From Arachnopeziza araneosa (Eukaryota; Ascomycota; Leotiomycetes; Helotiales; Arachnopezizaceae): a stretch of 64,000 bases of DNA. Location: NCBI GenBank assembly GCA_003988855.1, contig QYAI01000101.1:1-64000 (forward strand), written 5' to 3'. The translations under genes were made by a program, and so were the position numbers. Below, piece after piece: positions 33,686 through 45,086 of this stretch. The notes under the pieces were generated by a model that was not told the DNA's origin, ran no database searches, and saw only the letters and a list, made by a program, of their open reading frames with translations. The stretch's first letter is position 1, and each line of letters starts with the position of its first letter.

Positions 33686-34114
33686 TGCAATCGGAGGACG
33701 AGACGTCGAGGCATCCCGAGCGTGCCGATACGGCATCCCGGATCCGGCATAGCGGGTGTGATACCGAGTCTCTGGGACCGTCGCACCGCGTCCTGCAAGT
33801 CGAGGTTAAATGGACGTCTCTGTATGGGCAGGATACGAGGGACGTTGAAATGGCGCCCCTTTGCTTGTCTGATTTGACCTGAGCTGTCTTGCCGAAACGT
33901 TACACAGTCGCGTTGCACAACACGAGATGCAGCCTTGGGGCCGGGACAGCGGAAATGCGGAGGTGTGCATCTGGACCAGGGGCCACGGCGGAAAGGGAGG
34001 GGAGAAGATGTCGACATTGCACGCACAATATGTTTTGATTTGCTATCTACCCAACGACACTAGAGCTCTAACTAGCCGTAATTACAGAAAACCTCATGTT
34101 GCGAGTGACGCCCG

Positions 34115-36924
34115 CTATGCACCACCCCTAATCTTCTTCCTCTTTGGCGCGGGAGTCCCATTGCCAGCCATTCCAAGTGTCAGTTTCCTCGTACCAACTT
34201 TTACTCTACTCTTCTTCTCCTCACTCGTTGCTTCCTTCTCCTTCTCAGGCTCTTCAACTACGACCTTCTTCCCTTCCGCGGCTTGGAATTGCGCCAATAC
34301 CTCTGCCCAGACAACACTCTTCCCCTTCTTCCCCTGCTTCTTTGCTTTCTCGTCGAACAGATCTTTCAATGCACGTTGACGAGCAGCAGGATCCTCTTTC
34401 TCATCTCCCTTCTTCTTCAGAAGTTCTTGAGGGTGGACAGCTCCGCCTTTGTTCTTCCGTGTATTGACACGAGTCAATGCGGCGAGCTCTTTCTCCTCGC
34501 TTCGTCTCAGCGTGATTGTGTTATCCCCATCTTGGCCCAATCTTCGAACAGGTATGAAGCTGGGTGCGACAAGTGGAGCTGCTTTAACAGGGAGTCTTGT
34601 GCGTCCGCTGCGTCTGATCGACTTTGGCTCCGTCTCATCTTCATCAGGATTTAGCTCTCGACGTTTGGTTGGTGATAAGACCGTTGGAAGGCTGACGTCA
34701 AACTCATCTTTTGATTTTGGCGATGAGGGAGAGACATCATCATCCGTACCTAATGGAACTTGAATTGGTGAGTGGGGAAGAGATCGCTTTCGCTTTGGGA
34801 TTGCTATTTCAGCTTTGGCTGCCTTGTTTGCTTTGACTCTGCTGAGGAAGTTGCGCAACATATCGGTATCCGAGAGTTCTTCTTTGACTGGCGAGGCATT
34901 TCTAGAAATGGTCTCTACGAGCTCTGATGTAGTTGGATTAGGAGTAGATGTCCCATGGAAGTCATCACTCAGCTCATCTATATTTTCATCAACGACAGTC
35001 TGGGTAGCCTCAATTGGCACGAGAGTTTTGACACCTCTAGGAGCCACATTTGCTTCCACAAAAAACTCAGCAGTGCCTTCTAGGGCTGGAAGGTCATTGA
35101 ATAGAGATGGAGCAGATTCTGGCTCTGTCAATGGCTCAGGAGATGCAGAACGAGAAGAACGAGTCTGAGAATCCGATTCTGCTTCTGACTCGATTTCAGG
35201 AGAATGAAATGCATTTAGCAGTGTTGTATCTGCAATAATCTCCGTAGCTTCGTTTTTCGGAACGATATGTAGATTCGTGGCGATTGACTCTGAGGGATGC
35301 GCCGATGTGGCCAAAATTTCCTCAATGGTTTGTTGGTCAAGCTCTGCTTGTATATTTGAAATGATTTGATGCGGTGTATCTGAGCCTGTAGATTCGCCTG
35401 GAACAGATGTGGTAATAGCATCATGGTCTGATTGCATCTGTATATTCATATCGATGCTTGAATGCTTGAGACTTGTGCCTTTGGAGGGAGAAATAACTCG
35501 TTCACCAGTGTTTCTTTGATCTTTAGAGATGGTCTCGTCAAGAGACCCAACATGGGAAAGCTGCTCTACAGTAGTTTCGGCAGGTTGCACTTCCATCTGA
35601 AGAGGTAGAGATTCGGGCTGTACTGAGCTTTCGCGAGAAATGCGAGTGCTTCGCCTGGTAGTGCGTTGTGGGGTTATTTTGCCTCTCCTTGGAGTAGCAA
35701 CGCCTTTCTTTCTAGGTGATTTGGCCGATTTGATAGGAGATGAAAACTGATCTTCAGTGGTTTCTTCGATAGACTCGAGAATTGGTTGTTGGATTTCCGC
35801 TTCAGGACGAACAATAGATATAATTGTCTCCTCAGATACGACTGAGTCTTGGACAGTAGTAGCAGGAACTGGAAGAGTGTGTACTTCTGGTATATGCCCT
35901 TGCATTTTTTCCTGCCCTGCAAAAGAAGGTTTCCATCCTAGAATCTCGGATTCTGCGTTCGTCTCGGAAATTCTTTCCAAAGGAGGGTCAAGGGTGACAA
36001 CAAAATCTCTTTCAACAGGCTCAAGTATCCGCGGGTTATCGGGAGTTTTCTCGAAGGCCTCGAATGAAGTATTTTGATTAGAGATCACGACCTGTTTCTC
36101 TGCTGAAATAGCTTCGACTGTGTTCTCTTTCAACTGACTCTCAATGGGTATATCGGTAGCCGGGCTATGTTTCGCAACAGAAGCAAATGAGATATCTGGA
36201 GTCACACTTTCAACAACCTTAGGACCCAAACTTGCTATTTCTCCATGTGTAAGACGTCTTGTACTCCTCCTCGTCGATCTCCTCCTCCGCGGCAACTTCT
36301 CGACCAGAATTTCTGTCTCGTCCACCTTGTCATCATTACGGAAAATCTGCTCTTCAAGTTGAACAGGGCTCTGCAACGAGTATCCCATTACAGCCTCGGT
36401 CCTTAACGATTCTTTCTGCGCGTGTTTTCGAGGAGTTATGAGGTGGTTTGAATTTGTTCGTTTCCGAGGGACTAATAACGCGTCCTCTTCGCCTGCAGCC
36501 AAGGAGCGTCTACTCTTCTTCTTGTACGGGGAGAACAGAGTTTTCGGGATATCCTCCGTATCATGGTGAACCTTCGAAGACAGCCAGGGCGCGTTTCCAA
36601 TATTTTCTTTGTCTCCAGCCATTCGCATCTTTTTCCTCGCACCCTTCCCCTCCTTCTCTAGCTCCACATCTACGTTACTGGTCTCTTCGCTCTTGCCTGA
36701 TCTGGTGTTTATTCTTTTCCAAATCTTTTGTCCTTGGAGCCGCGGGGCATGTGCTGCTACCTGAGCACGTTCCCAAGCCTTGACGAGACGCCGTGGTGGT
36801 GGAGGCTCGAGTGCATCTTTGTAAACTTCCCTGGGAGGAGTCAAAATGTTGTACAGAAGAAGAAATATTTATGATCGTACCAATTCGAGCTCTGCAAAGG
36901 CTCTGACGAAAGATCTCCCTCCAT
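34115..36924 (-). CDS. Large nuclear-looking protein with KEN box (919 aa)
   Basis: Exons are 36924-36881 and 36830-34115. The first exon is short (MEGDLSSEPLQSSN) and splices with a GTACGA donor into WEVYKDALEPPPPRRLVKAWERAQ; without it the long frame has only a TTG start. The protein is highly charged and mostly disordered. It has many basic clusters (RRRRSTRRSTRRL, SPRKKGVATPRRGK, PKRKKIRGG) and repeated S/T-P-x-K/R sites such as SPTKRR, SPSK, TPRRG and SPIK. Residues 89-96 (KENIGNAP) form a good KEN box, the degron read by APC/C-Cdh1. Known so far: such features mark cell-cycle-regulated chromatin or spindle proteins. Inferred: this is one. No enzyme domain is seen, and I do not recognise a named family. 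It is divergent from mrp10, with 330 bp between starts. Confidence 0.75.
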
Positions 36925-37254
36925 CTGTACACAACGCGCATATAATTTATGACTATGGTTGTCGGGTTTTGCAAAATCAAGAATCGAATTAAAATATTGA
37001 CAGAATAGACATGAATCTGTTCGTGGGGAAATCTAAACTTGATTTTATTGTAATGATGCGTTGTCATGAATTTTGGAGCACACGATCGTTTGTTTACATT
37101 GGAAGGCGCATAGCTGATTGCGCTAAGGCCATATCAGGATAAGCCTCAAAATTTGAGATCTAACCTCGTTAGTTTCACAAAACAACGGCCTTTTGACAGA
37201 CAACGGCGAATCGAATTATTTCCCAGGTGAAAGCTGCTGAGAGGAAACTTCACA
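36925..37254. promoter_or_regulatory. Divergent promoter, KEN-box protein / mrp10
   Basis: The 330 bp between the two start codons must hold both promoters. I see no sharply defined operator. Confidence 0.5.
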
Positions 37255-37674
37255 ATGCCTCCAAAGGCTGGAGCTAGTACGAAACTGAAGCCGATGCTTC
37301 TGCCTCCTGTCAAGACACTGCGAGTGCGACATCCGAATTCAGGAGAAAACAACCCATGCACCGCCATCATGAGCTCGATGCTGAGTACGCAGACAGTCTC
37401 AACTAACCTGAGAGCTAGCTAACTTGATTGCAGCATGCTGGGCATCGAATGGGCTGAACGGCAGTGGTTGTCAAGGCCTGGAGACACAGCTGCGGAAGTG
37501 TATGGATGGTCCTGTAGGTTCCCAAATTCTTGAAAGATAGAATGTGTTCTAATTATTTCCTCCTAGGCACCACCGAAAATAAGCAATAGTCACATCAACT
37601 ACCACTTACAACGGCTACACCCACGGATTGTGCAACCAGTCAAGAAGGTCGAAAGGTGGCGGGAGAAGCTGTAA
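37255..37674 (+). CDS. mrp10: Mitochondrial ribosomal protein Mrp10 (mS37)
   Basis: Exons are 37255-37384, 37434-37513 and 37567-37674, giving 105 aa. Mrp10 is a CHCH protein of the mitoribosomal small subunit, oxidised by the Mia40 pathway. Twin CX9C motifs are exact: C-TAIMSSMLT-C and C-QGLETQLRK-C. The first splice junction falls within the first motif. A basic N-terminus (PPKAGASTKLKPMLLPPVKTLRVRHP) acts as matrix-targeting sequence in the yeast protein. The tail ISNSHINYHLQRLHPRI is typical of the family. The two introns have clean donors (GTACGC and GTAGGT) and acceptors (GCAG and CTAG). The whole gene was hidden behind a minus-strand shadow frame. Confidence 0.92.
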
Positions 37675-38200
37675 TTGTGATGTAATTGTAAATATGAAGC
37701 GGAAAACGTGTCAATAAACTACGCTGCCGTCAAAGGGCGTAATGCACTATACACGATATGGATCAACAAGATGCCCAGCCACTAGAGGCATATACGACAG
37801 AAATGTAACATCATCGAATAAGAACTAGTCACACTTTCAAATGTATGTGTACACGGGAAAAGACACAGAAGTTGTCAAAACAATATCTTTGCTGGTTACC
37901 CTATAGTGCCATTGTGTATCATCGCAGCCATCTTATCGCGATCGCCAATGCTGTAAAGCCAACGCCTACAAACCCTAACCCCCAAGTGTAATGTTATTAA
38001 CTCTTCGCAACCAGCAAACGCGCCTGAGAACGCCTCTTCAGAATCAACAAATTGTATGATCCATGTCCAGTCCCAAAATCTTCTCAACATCAATACCATA
38101 ACCAGCATTTTCCGAATGTTGGTAAAGAAAGCCATTTAGATCCATGTCAACACCACACCATGCTCCGACCCATGCAAGTTAACAACTCAACCGAACAATG
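37675..38200. other. Convergent 3' spacer
   Basis: 526 bp lie between the ends of mrp10 and cdc24. I see nothing recognisable. Confidence 0.6.
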
Positions 38201-41200
38201 CTAGGCGTCCACACCGAGACAGAAAAGCTCAATTTCACCAAGTTGTCCTATGTGATATTGCTGTTTCTGTGCTTCTCGCCACTCCTGAAAGGCAATTTGA
38301 ATGTCATCATCAGACTCGATAGTCACAAAATCTCCGTCTTCGTCTCGATATCTCAGTCTCATAGTTCCCGCTGCAATTGCATTGCTTGAGAATCTGCCAA
38401 CCTTGGCGTCAATGCGGTCTACGAGTGATTGATATGTAATGTTGAAAGCAACCACAAGAGTGACGTAATTCCCATCACAGTTGACCTTCACCTTCAGTTG
38501 GGTTGGCAGTCCAATGTCACTGTCGCCTGACATGGAACTGCCCAGCGGTGGAGATATTGTACGGCTATCTACCGAATTTAGCGGTATCTGAGTTGTGTTG
38601 CTTCGGTTATATGAAGGTGCGGAGGTATATTGTTGTAGGCGTTCCCGTTGAACACCAGGGGACTGAGTATTTGACCGGACAGGCATTCCATCTGGGGAAT
38701 TGTTTTGTGATCGAGGGATGCCTGAGTTGTAGGCAGGATGTAGGTGTGGTGGGATGCCTGGAACGGCAGGCACTTGACCATTACTTATCGAGCCGTTTGG
38801 AAGACGTCGCCCGCCAGCCTGAGCATTAATATCAGGAGTGCTGTAAGATCGGCTTCGCTGCTGTGATAAACTCGCCTGTGTTTGTGAGGCCATCACTGGA
38901 AGAGAAGGCCTTTGAGGCGTTCTGCCATTCATCTGATAAGCATCGCCAGCATTTTGGCTACCTCGCGAAGATGCGCGAGGCATTGCAGGAGCGGTGTATC
39001 GATTGTACTCCTCCCATCCATTTTGGGGGGTGTTTTGGCGCGGGAAAGGAAACATGCCTGATGTTGTACTTGTCCGTGACGAAGCAGGAGATTCGGCAAC
39101 TGGTGAGAAGTATGAGTCTCCACCACGCTGACCTGGTGAAGGCATCTGTGTTGCAAGTTGGGTTTGCAGGCTAAGTGGCGGGTTGGGCGATTGCAGACCC
39201 ATAGGGAAGCGTGGTGGTGGGGCTCGGGCTATACCTGCTAAGGATGGAGCGCTTTCTCCTGTGGTAGCTCTGTTACGAAGGCTAGTACTAGAAGCATTCC
39301 GCTGAATGCCAGGAACAGGACCAGGGTAAATTGAATTTGTTATCGATGGTGGTTGTGGTGCGTCATCTTCATCATCATCTTCTTCCTGTTGAGAATAAGG
39401 ATTTGCAAGTTGACCGAGTTGCCCATTCCAGACGAATTCCGTTGGTTGAGCATCGGGGCTGCTTCCAGAAGTATTCGTGTTGGCATGTTGCTTCCGCTGA
39501 CCATCAACACCTTCATACCATTTCTTCATAGATTCTTCATTCGAAAACCTAATAACGAAATTTTCCACTCCAGGATCACCTTTCCAGAATATTTGCACTG
39601 TATAGGAACCTGTAAACGTGTGAGTTACAGCCACCAAGAAAATATCTCAAAATACCTTGCTTTGCCAGAGACAACACTTCTGTGACATTTGTCATGAAGA
39701 TCCGACCCTTGAGCTGTAATTTAGCGTTTTTGTTTGGCTCCTTGTTTTTCCGATCCTTCTTATCTTTCTTGTCCTTCTGCGCGCCCATAAGTTTATCCTT
39801 TGATTTGTTTGGATTGATTTCTTTGCAACAAAGTAAGATACGCTCGAAAAGATATATAGTGTACTGCTCAAAGAGAGGGCAAAAGGAGCCCAAATAGTTA
39901 GCGTTCGGTTTTGCATATGGAAGTTGGTCGAGTAAAGTGTGGTCAAAAGTTTTGCCTTCCAAAAAACGCTCAGCATCTGAAGGACTACTCCAGCGGCGTT
40001 GCTCGTATATTCCCTCTTGAGAAGACGCTGCGGACACTACATCCCAGTTTTTGTCTTCTGACTGTCGAGCTGATGCTGGGTTTTTTGACCGACAACTCAT
40101 TGGTTGAGGCGTAGAAAGTAAAGACTTGTACTTTGATGATTTTTTGGTGAAAGGTGAAGGAAAATTTCGGGAGGGGAATACCGGGCGTACTTCTTTCTGG
40201 ATATCGCTCTTCCCAGTTATTACAGGAAAGTGACCATGAAGGAGAAGCTCTCCAAAATGATCTACTCGATGGTTTTTCCAATCATCGACACGAACACAGA
40301 GGTCTTCAAGTGCCTCTGCCCTCAGTTCGCGGTCTACAGCCGCATTTGCCTGCATCAGGACCCGATTTGAAGCCTCAATACCAGCCGTCAAGTCTGCTTT
40401 TGTAGCATCATCAGCGCCAGTTTTGTCACGCAAATCCTAATGAATGTAAGTAAAAGCTTTTGAGATTGATCATGTTCCTACCTTGAGTAACAGCGGATAT
40501 TTCACTAGACGCTGCATAGGTTTGAGTAAGAATCCATCTAAAGTGTTAAAGTCCTCAACGACTGGATGATCAGCTTGAGATATCTTGTCAAACTCTCGTT
40601 TTGCTATTGAGGCGGCTTTCCGCTGATTTGCAATAAAAGGTTGGTAGATCCCAAAAGCTTCCTCGTAGTTTGTGAAGGGGAGTCCCCATTTCTGATCATC
40701 GTCTGATTGAGAGTTTGTTGTTTCGATTTTGATTAGGAATCTTCTTTGAAAGTCAAGGATGGCGTTAATGTTAAGGAAAATGTCATGAACCACATCTCCG
40801 GGTATAACACCTTTCTGTTCTATCGTTTTCTTGAGTTCGTGAAGATTTTCAAGATCTTGTACATATTTGCGCTCCGTATCAACTAATTCTCGAACAACAT
40901 GGTCTCTGTAACTCATCTGGGATCCGACAGTCGTAGCTGGAGCTGGTGCATCTTCTTCTGACACCAGAAGCAGTCCTCGTTTTTCAGCAAGATCAAGAAC
41001 AATGTTTATGACTTGGGTGACCTAGGCAGAGTTAGTAGCCGCAGAGAAAATGGTCTACTAAAATACAAAAGATACAGATGAGTCGAGGGGGCAGAGAAAC
41101 CCCCCAATGCAGAACTCAATTGTGATGAATCAAGGGGTAGAGACTTTGGTTTTACATGAATATACGAACCTTGACAAACCCGGTGGTATCATCACCAAAC

Positions 41201-41823
41201 AGATCCTGAAGGGAGAAACACTCTCCAGGCGGTATCCTCAAATCCCCTTTCAAGCAAGCCTCGACGAATTTAAATGCTGCAACCTTGGGCTTCTTGACTT
41301 CTGCGGTTCTCTCATCGATCTGTAGTGGATCTCCAGGTTGAAGGGCACTGTATATTGTAAGGAGAGGGGTCCCTTTGCGCAAGCATCTCCACAGAGAGGA
41401 AACAGGATCCATCTCCTCCCCATCATCTTCATCGTCCGAGTCGGTTAAATGTTCTTCAAACCCTGGCACTTGTGCCAGCCTCTGCCGTAGGTTGACGCAA
41501 ATTTGATATAGAGATCGAGAGGCGTCTGCTCTCTGGTTAATGATATTGTTTGTCGCGACAACAGGACCGCCATTCTGAGCCATTTGCGGGGGTGGTACAA
41601 GTGTGGTGGAACTTGTCATAGAAGACAGGGAAGTTGAAGATGATGATGTATATGCGGTGGATCCGGATAGTTGTGAGGATCGGGAGCTATGGCTCATCGT
41701 CTGGCTCAGTCCAGGAAGGCTGCTGCCGGCGCTTCTGGCCGTACTGAAGACAGGCGCTGTCTGGGTTCTTGCAAGAGGTCCATGTGTGTGGGCCATCGGG
41801 GGAGCGACTCCTGCATATGACAT
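38201..41823 (-). CDS. cdc24: Cdc24, guanine nucleotide exchange factor for Cdc42
   Basis: Exons are 41823-41170, 41021-40482, 40436-40191, 39863-39656 and 39609-38201, giving 1018 aa. Cdc24 activates Cdc42 at sites of polarised growth and is held by the Bem1 scaffold. Order of domains: Ser/Thr-rich N-terminus; Cdc24/calponin-like region (about 115-245: SLYQICVNLRQRL...DPVSSLWRCLRKG); DH domain from about 256 (YRDHVVRELVDTERKYVQDLENL to FLLKPMQRLVKYPLLLK); PH domain about 450-590 (YTIYLFERILLCCKEINPN); long Ser/Pro/Gln linker; C-terminal PB1 with a type I acidic OPCA motif (YRDEDGDFVTIESDDDIQIAF), the Bem1 contact. I start at MSYAGVAPPMAHTHG; the frame continues upstream only through a TTG. 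The third intron is unusual and is listed separately. The gene is divergent from the F-box gene. Confidence 0.93.
39864..40190 (-). other. 327-nt stop-free in-frame intron (exitron candidate) in cdc24
   Basis: The segment starts GTACGC and ends TTTGAGCAG, so it can be spliced. It is also exactly 109 codons long, in frame with both neighbours and free of stops. Retained, it would insert a Ser/Lys-rich peptide (VRPVFPSRNFPSPFTKKSSK at its start) into a PH-domain loop between KSDIQKE and YTIYLFE. Other introns in this window are 44-130 nt. Confidence 0.6.
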
Positions 41824-42289
41824 GAACAGGTATCGCGGAGAGCGCTGCTCTGCATTCAAATTCGTTCGGATAGAGGGCGACGGTGAGGTGATGGTGGAGG
41901 GGAGTTGGTGGCTCGAGGTCGTCGGTCTTGTCTGGATGGACGTCGATTGTCTCAGAGTCGCGCTAAGTAATCTGAATCACAGCCGAACCTTATTAGTGGC
42001 TGCCCATTACAGGTATTATCCTCGAGCCTCAGGCGCACTTCTTTCTACATCATCTTGTTTCTCCAACCTGGTGATCCGGACATCACACACGCACAGCTTT
42101 AAGAGCCTTCGAGGCCAAATGATTCTTTTCTGATATTGCTCTTCCATCGCTTCCGACTCATTCTTCTCTTTGCGAAAACCAAAGACGATTTACACTCACC
42201 CATCTGCCGCCTCAGATCTTGTAAACCTGGGTCCCAGCCTCACTACGTCCCTCTCCTCTATCGTGCAAACCTACCCATAGGAGGCAATC
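41824..42289. promoter_or_regulatory. Divergent promoter, cdc24 / F-box-WD40
   Basis: 466 bp lie between the two start codons, ending in CT-rich leader on the plus side. No single operator stands out. Confidence 0.5.
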
Positions 42290-45086
42290 ATGGCTGCCTT
42301 TGAACACTCGCCTCCCGACGAAGGTTATAGTGAGGATCCTTTGACCATACGAACCTCGCAGCCTATGCCACCATGGATGCTCAGCATGTCTGTAGTAGAG
42401 CGCACGGGTAGGCCGGTTCCTAGTTTAAGGTATTCATTGCGAAAACTAACAGTCTTAACCAGAATACGCCATGAGTATCATCGCTCAACTCCCAACTTCC
42501 CAGGTTGCTGAAATCGTTCGCCGCCTGCGTCCTCGACTATACATCAATTTCTTCCAGCACCTCCCAACCGAAGTGCTCTTACACATACTAGGATACCTGG
42601 ATCCTCTTTCTTTAATCAATACTGCGAGAGCTTCCAGAGAGTGGATGCTCTTGGCCTTGGATTGGAAGTTATGGGAGCAGCTCTACATCTTGGAGGGCTT
42701 TCGAGTCAATAAACTAGAGGTCCAGCAGTTCGAGGATGCTCTAAATACGGGTCGCTCGAGACTTAGCGCGCAGGAGGATGCTGGACATAATAGTAAAAGA
42801 AGAGCGACACCACAAAAGATCCTACCAGCTCTTCACCAAGTGGAAAATGATTTTGAGATGCTTGATGCTGACACGGTGGAGCCGAGTACGTCTATCTTCG
42901 GAGGACCAATTCAAAGGGAACCCTCTGAAATAAAAACCGATCCTGATGTAGTTATGACATCGCCCGTACCTCCACCGCGGTCAACAGCCTTCTCGACACG
43001 ATCAGGAAGTGATCAAGGCGCTCGACGAGCGTCTACTAAATCATCAAACTCAGCCACCACATCTCCTCTATCGAGTATATCATCATTAGTGGTCTTAGAT
43101 CGCCGAGGTGCCGATGTTAAGAAAAAGCTAAATTGGCAGTATCTCTATTCCCAGCGACGAAGACTGGAGTCGAACTGGGAAACAGAGAAATACACAAACT
43201 TTCAGTTGCCAGATCCAGATTATCCAGAAGAAGCGCACGACGAATGCATATATACGATACAACACTCGGGAAAATATCTGGTTAGTGGCAGTAGAGACAA
43301 GACTGTTAGGATATGGAATTTGGATACCCGACGATTGGTTCGTCTCCCTCTCCGCGCACATTCTGGCTCTGTGCTTTGTCTTCAATTTGACGCGGATCCT
43401 GAAGAGGACTTGATCGTTTCCGGCAGTAGCGATGCAACTGTAATCCTTTGGAAATTTTCAACTGGTCAGCTTACTCAGCGACTGCGAAAAGCTCACCGAG
43501 AATCGGTTCTAAATGTGAGGTTTGATAAGCGTGTGCTGATTACTTGCTCAAAAGACAAGACAATCAAAATCTTTAACCGCAGGCCATTAAACGCAGGTGA
43601 TGCTGGTTATCCTATTGACGTTAATCAAGTCCCGACATTTCTCAACAATTACGGATTCAATCCCTCCCCAGCAGCGAGTTTACCAGTCAAACCCGCATAC
43701 TCCATTATCGGTTGTTTGGAAGGTCATGGCGCTGCTGTGAACGCCGTTCAAATATATGGTGATGAAGTCGTTTCGGCTTCTGGGGACCGATGTGTGAAGG
43801 TTTGGAACTGGATTGACCAAACCTGTCTACGCACCTTAATTGGCCACACCAAAGGAATCGCATGCGTACAGTATGACGGACGCCGAATCGTTTCCGGAAG
43901 CAGTGATAATGAGGTTAAAGTCTTTGATAAGGAATCTGGTCTAGAAGTTGCCAGCTTGCGTGCCCATTCAAACCTTGTTAGAACAGTGCAAGCTGGTTTC
44001 GGTGACCTTCCCTACAGTGCAGATGAAGACACAAAGACTGCTAGAGAGATTGATAATCAGTTTTTTGAGGCTATGGAATCTGGTGCTGTCCCACGAAATC
44101 TTCACTCAGAGAAGGGACGACCGCGGAATGCTGGATCCAGTAGGCCAGAAGACATATCTGCATATGGTGCAAAATTACCCCCAGGAGGAGGTGGAGGGAA
44201 GTTTGGTCGCATCGTTTCTGGCTCTTACGATGAAACCATCATCATCTGGCGTAGAGATAAAGAAGGGGTTTGGAGAGCACAACATACATTGAGACAGGAG
44301 GAAGCTGCTCAAGCAGCAGCACGTTCGGGGAGCAAAGCGAAGAAAAACGAAGGAACTGTAGCTCCTGAAGCTTCACGAACTCCTGCTCGCCAGTTACATA
44401 CGGATTCCGTGGTGAATGCCCCTATCGCACCTTTCCCTCCAGGTAGCGATGCCTTCTATCACCATTTGATCGATCTCGCGGTTTCCCAAGGTCCTGCTGT
44501 TCTGCGGCAAACACTTCGGCGACATCCTCGGATCCTGAACTACGATCGTCTCGAGAGCCAAATCCAAACGATCTCACCTCCCATTCAGACAATCATGATG
44601 TCGGCGGTTGCAACTGCTCGTGAAGTCCAGCAAATGCAACTTGTACATCCTACCTCGACAGCTGAGGCATCTACATCTGCAAGCCAAGAAACCCCAACAC
44701 AGACTCAAAGTACATTGCCAATTTTGCCAAGCAGTTCAGCTACCCTTCCAACGATGGCCTCATCGAATCCAATTACGCCGAACCCAATTACGCCAAATCC
44801 AATTACGCCAAACCCCGTCCCCGCAGCTACTCACCCACCACTAGGATTGACACCTACAATCATTGCAGTCCAGGCAGCAAATGCTCAGCACGGTGCGGCT
44901 GCTCTGCATCCTAACCATGCTGCTCACCACCACCTTACAACAAACATGGCAAGAGTATTCAAACTACAATTTGATGCCAGGAGGATTATTTGTTGCAGTC
45001 AGACAAATACTATCGTTGGGTGGGATTTTGCGAATGGGGATGAGAAGATTATTGAAGCAAGCCGCTTCTTTGCACCGATTGAATAA
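42290..45086 (+). CDS. F-box/WD40 SCF substrate receptor (FWD-1/beta-TrCP-like)
   Basis: Exons are 42290-42407 and 42463-45086, giving 913 aa. Exon 1 (MAAFEHSPPDEGYSEDPL...) joins in frame through GTAGGC...CCAG. An F-box (about 71-118: FFQHLPTEVLLHILGYLDPLSL) would bind Skp1. WD40 repeats (about 305-635: LVSGSRDKTVRIWNL, IVSGSSDATVILWKF, LITCSKDKTIKIFN, VVSASGDRCVKVWNW, IVSGSSDNEVKVFD and IVSGSYDETIIIWRR) would hold a phosphorylated substrate. A last repeat-like segment (VFKLQFDARRIICCSQTNTIVGWDF, about 880-907) follows a long Ala/Pro/Thr linker and may close the propeller. The layout recalls Neurospora FWD-1, which degrades the clock protein FRQ; the assignment is from memory and not certain. 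The linker contains three 15-bp tandem repeats (44765-44809, NPITP). Confidence 0.85.
44765..44809 (+). repeat. 3 x 15-bp coding minisatellite (NPITP)
   Basis: Three tandem units of AAYCCAATTACGCCR inside the F-box/WD40 gene. Length changes here would keep the frame. Confidence 0.95.

Larger units (their letters stand above)
28592..34114. other. 5.5 kb GC-rich, microsatellite-dense stretch, no gene
   Basis: Long frames on both strands (for example 32433-33752 plus, 33337-34026 minus and 30035-30667 minus) overlap one another in several phases and run through simple repeats, as expected of stop-poor GC-rich DNA. Beyond the arrays listed separately there are shorter ones: CCCTG (29219-29242), GGC (about 32909), TC (about 32670-32698), GAC (33407-33427) and GA (about 33580). 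No family pattern is visible. Confidence 0.6.

Noticed and set aside
32433..33752. 439-codon plus-strand open frame
   Set aside because: It runs through TC, GGC, GAC, GA and CA microsatellites, is overlapped by equally open frames on both strands and shows no protein-like pattern. It is chance openness of GC-rich DNA.
33337..34026. 229-codon minus-strand frame
   Set aside because: It includes the translated CA repeat (Cys-Val runs) and has no family pattern.
37146..37370. 74-codon minus-strand frame
   Set aside because: It is the shadow of the first exon of mrp10 on the plus strand.
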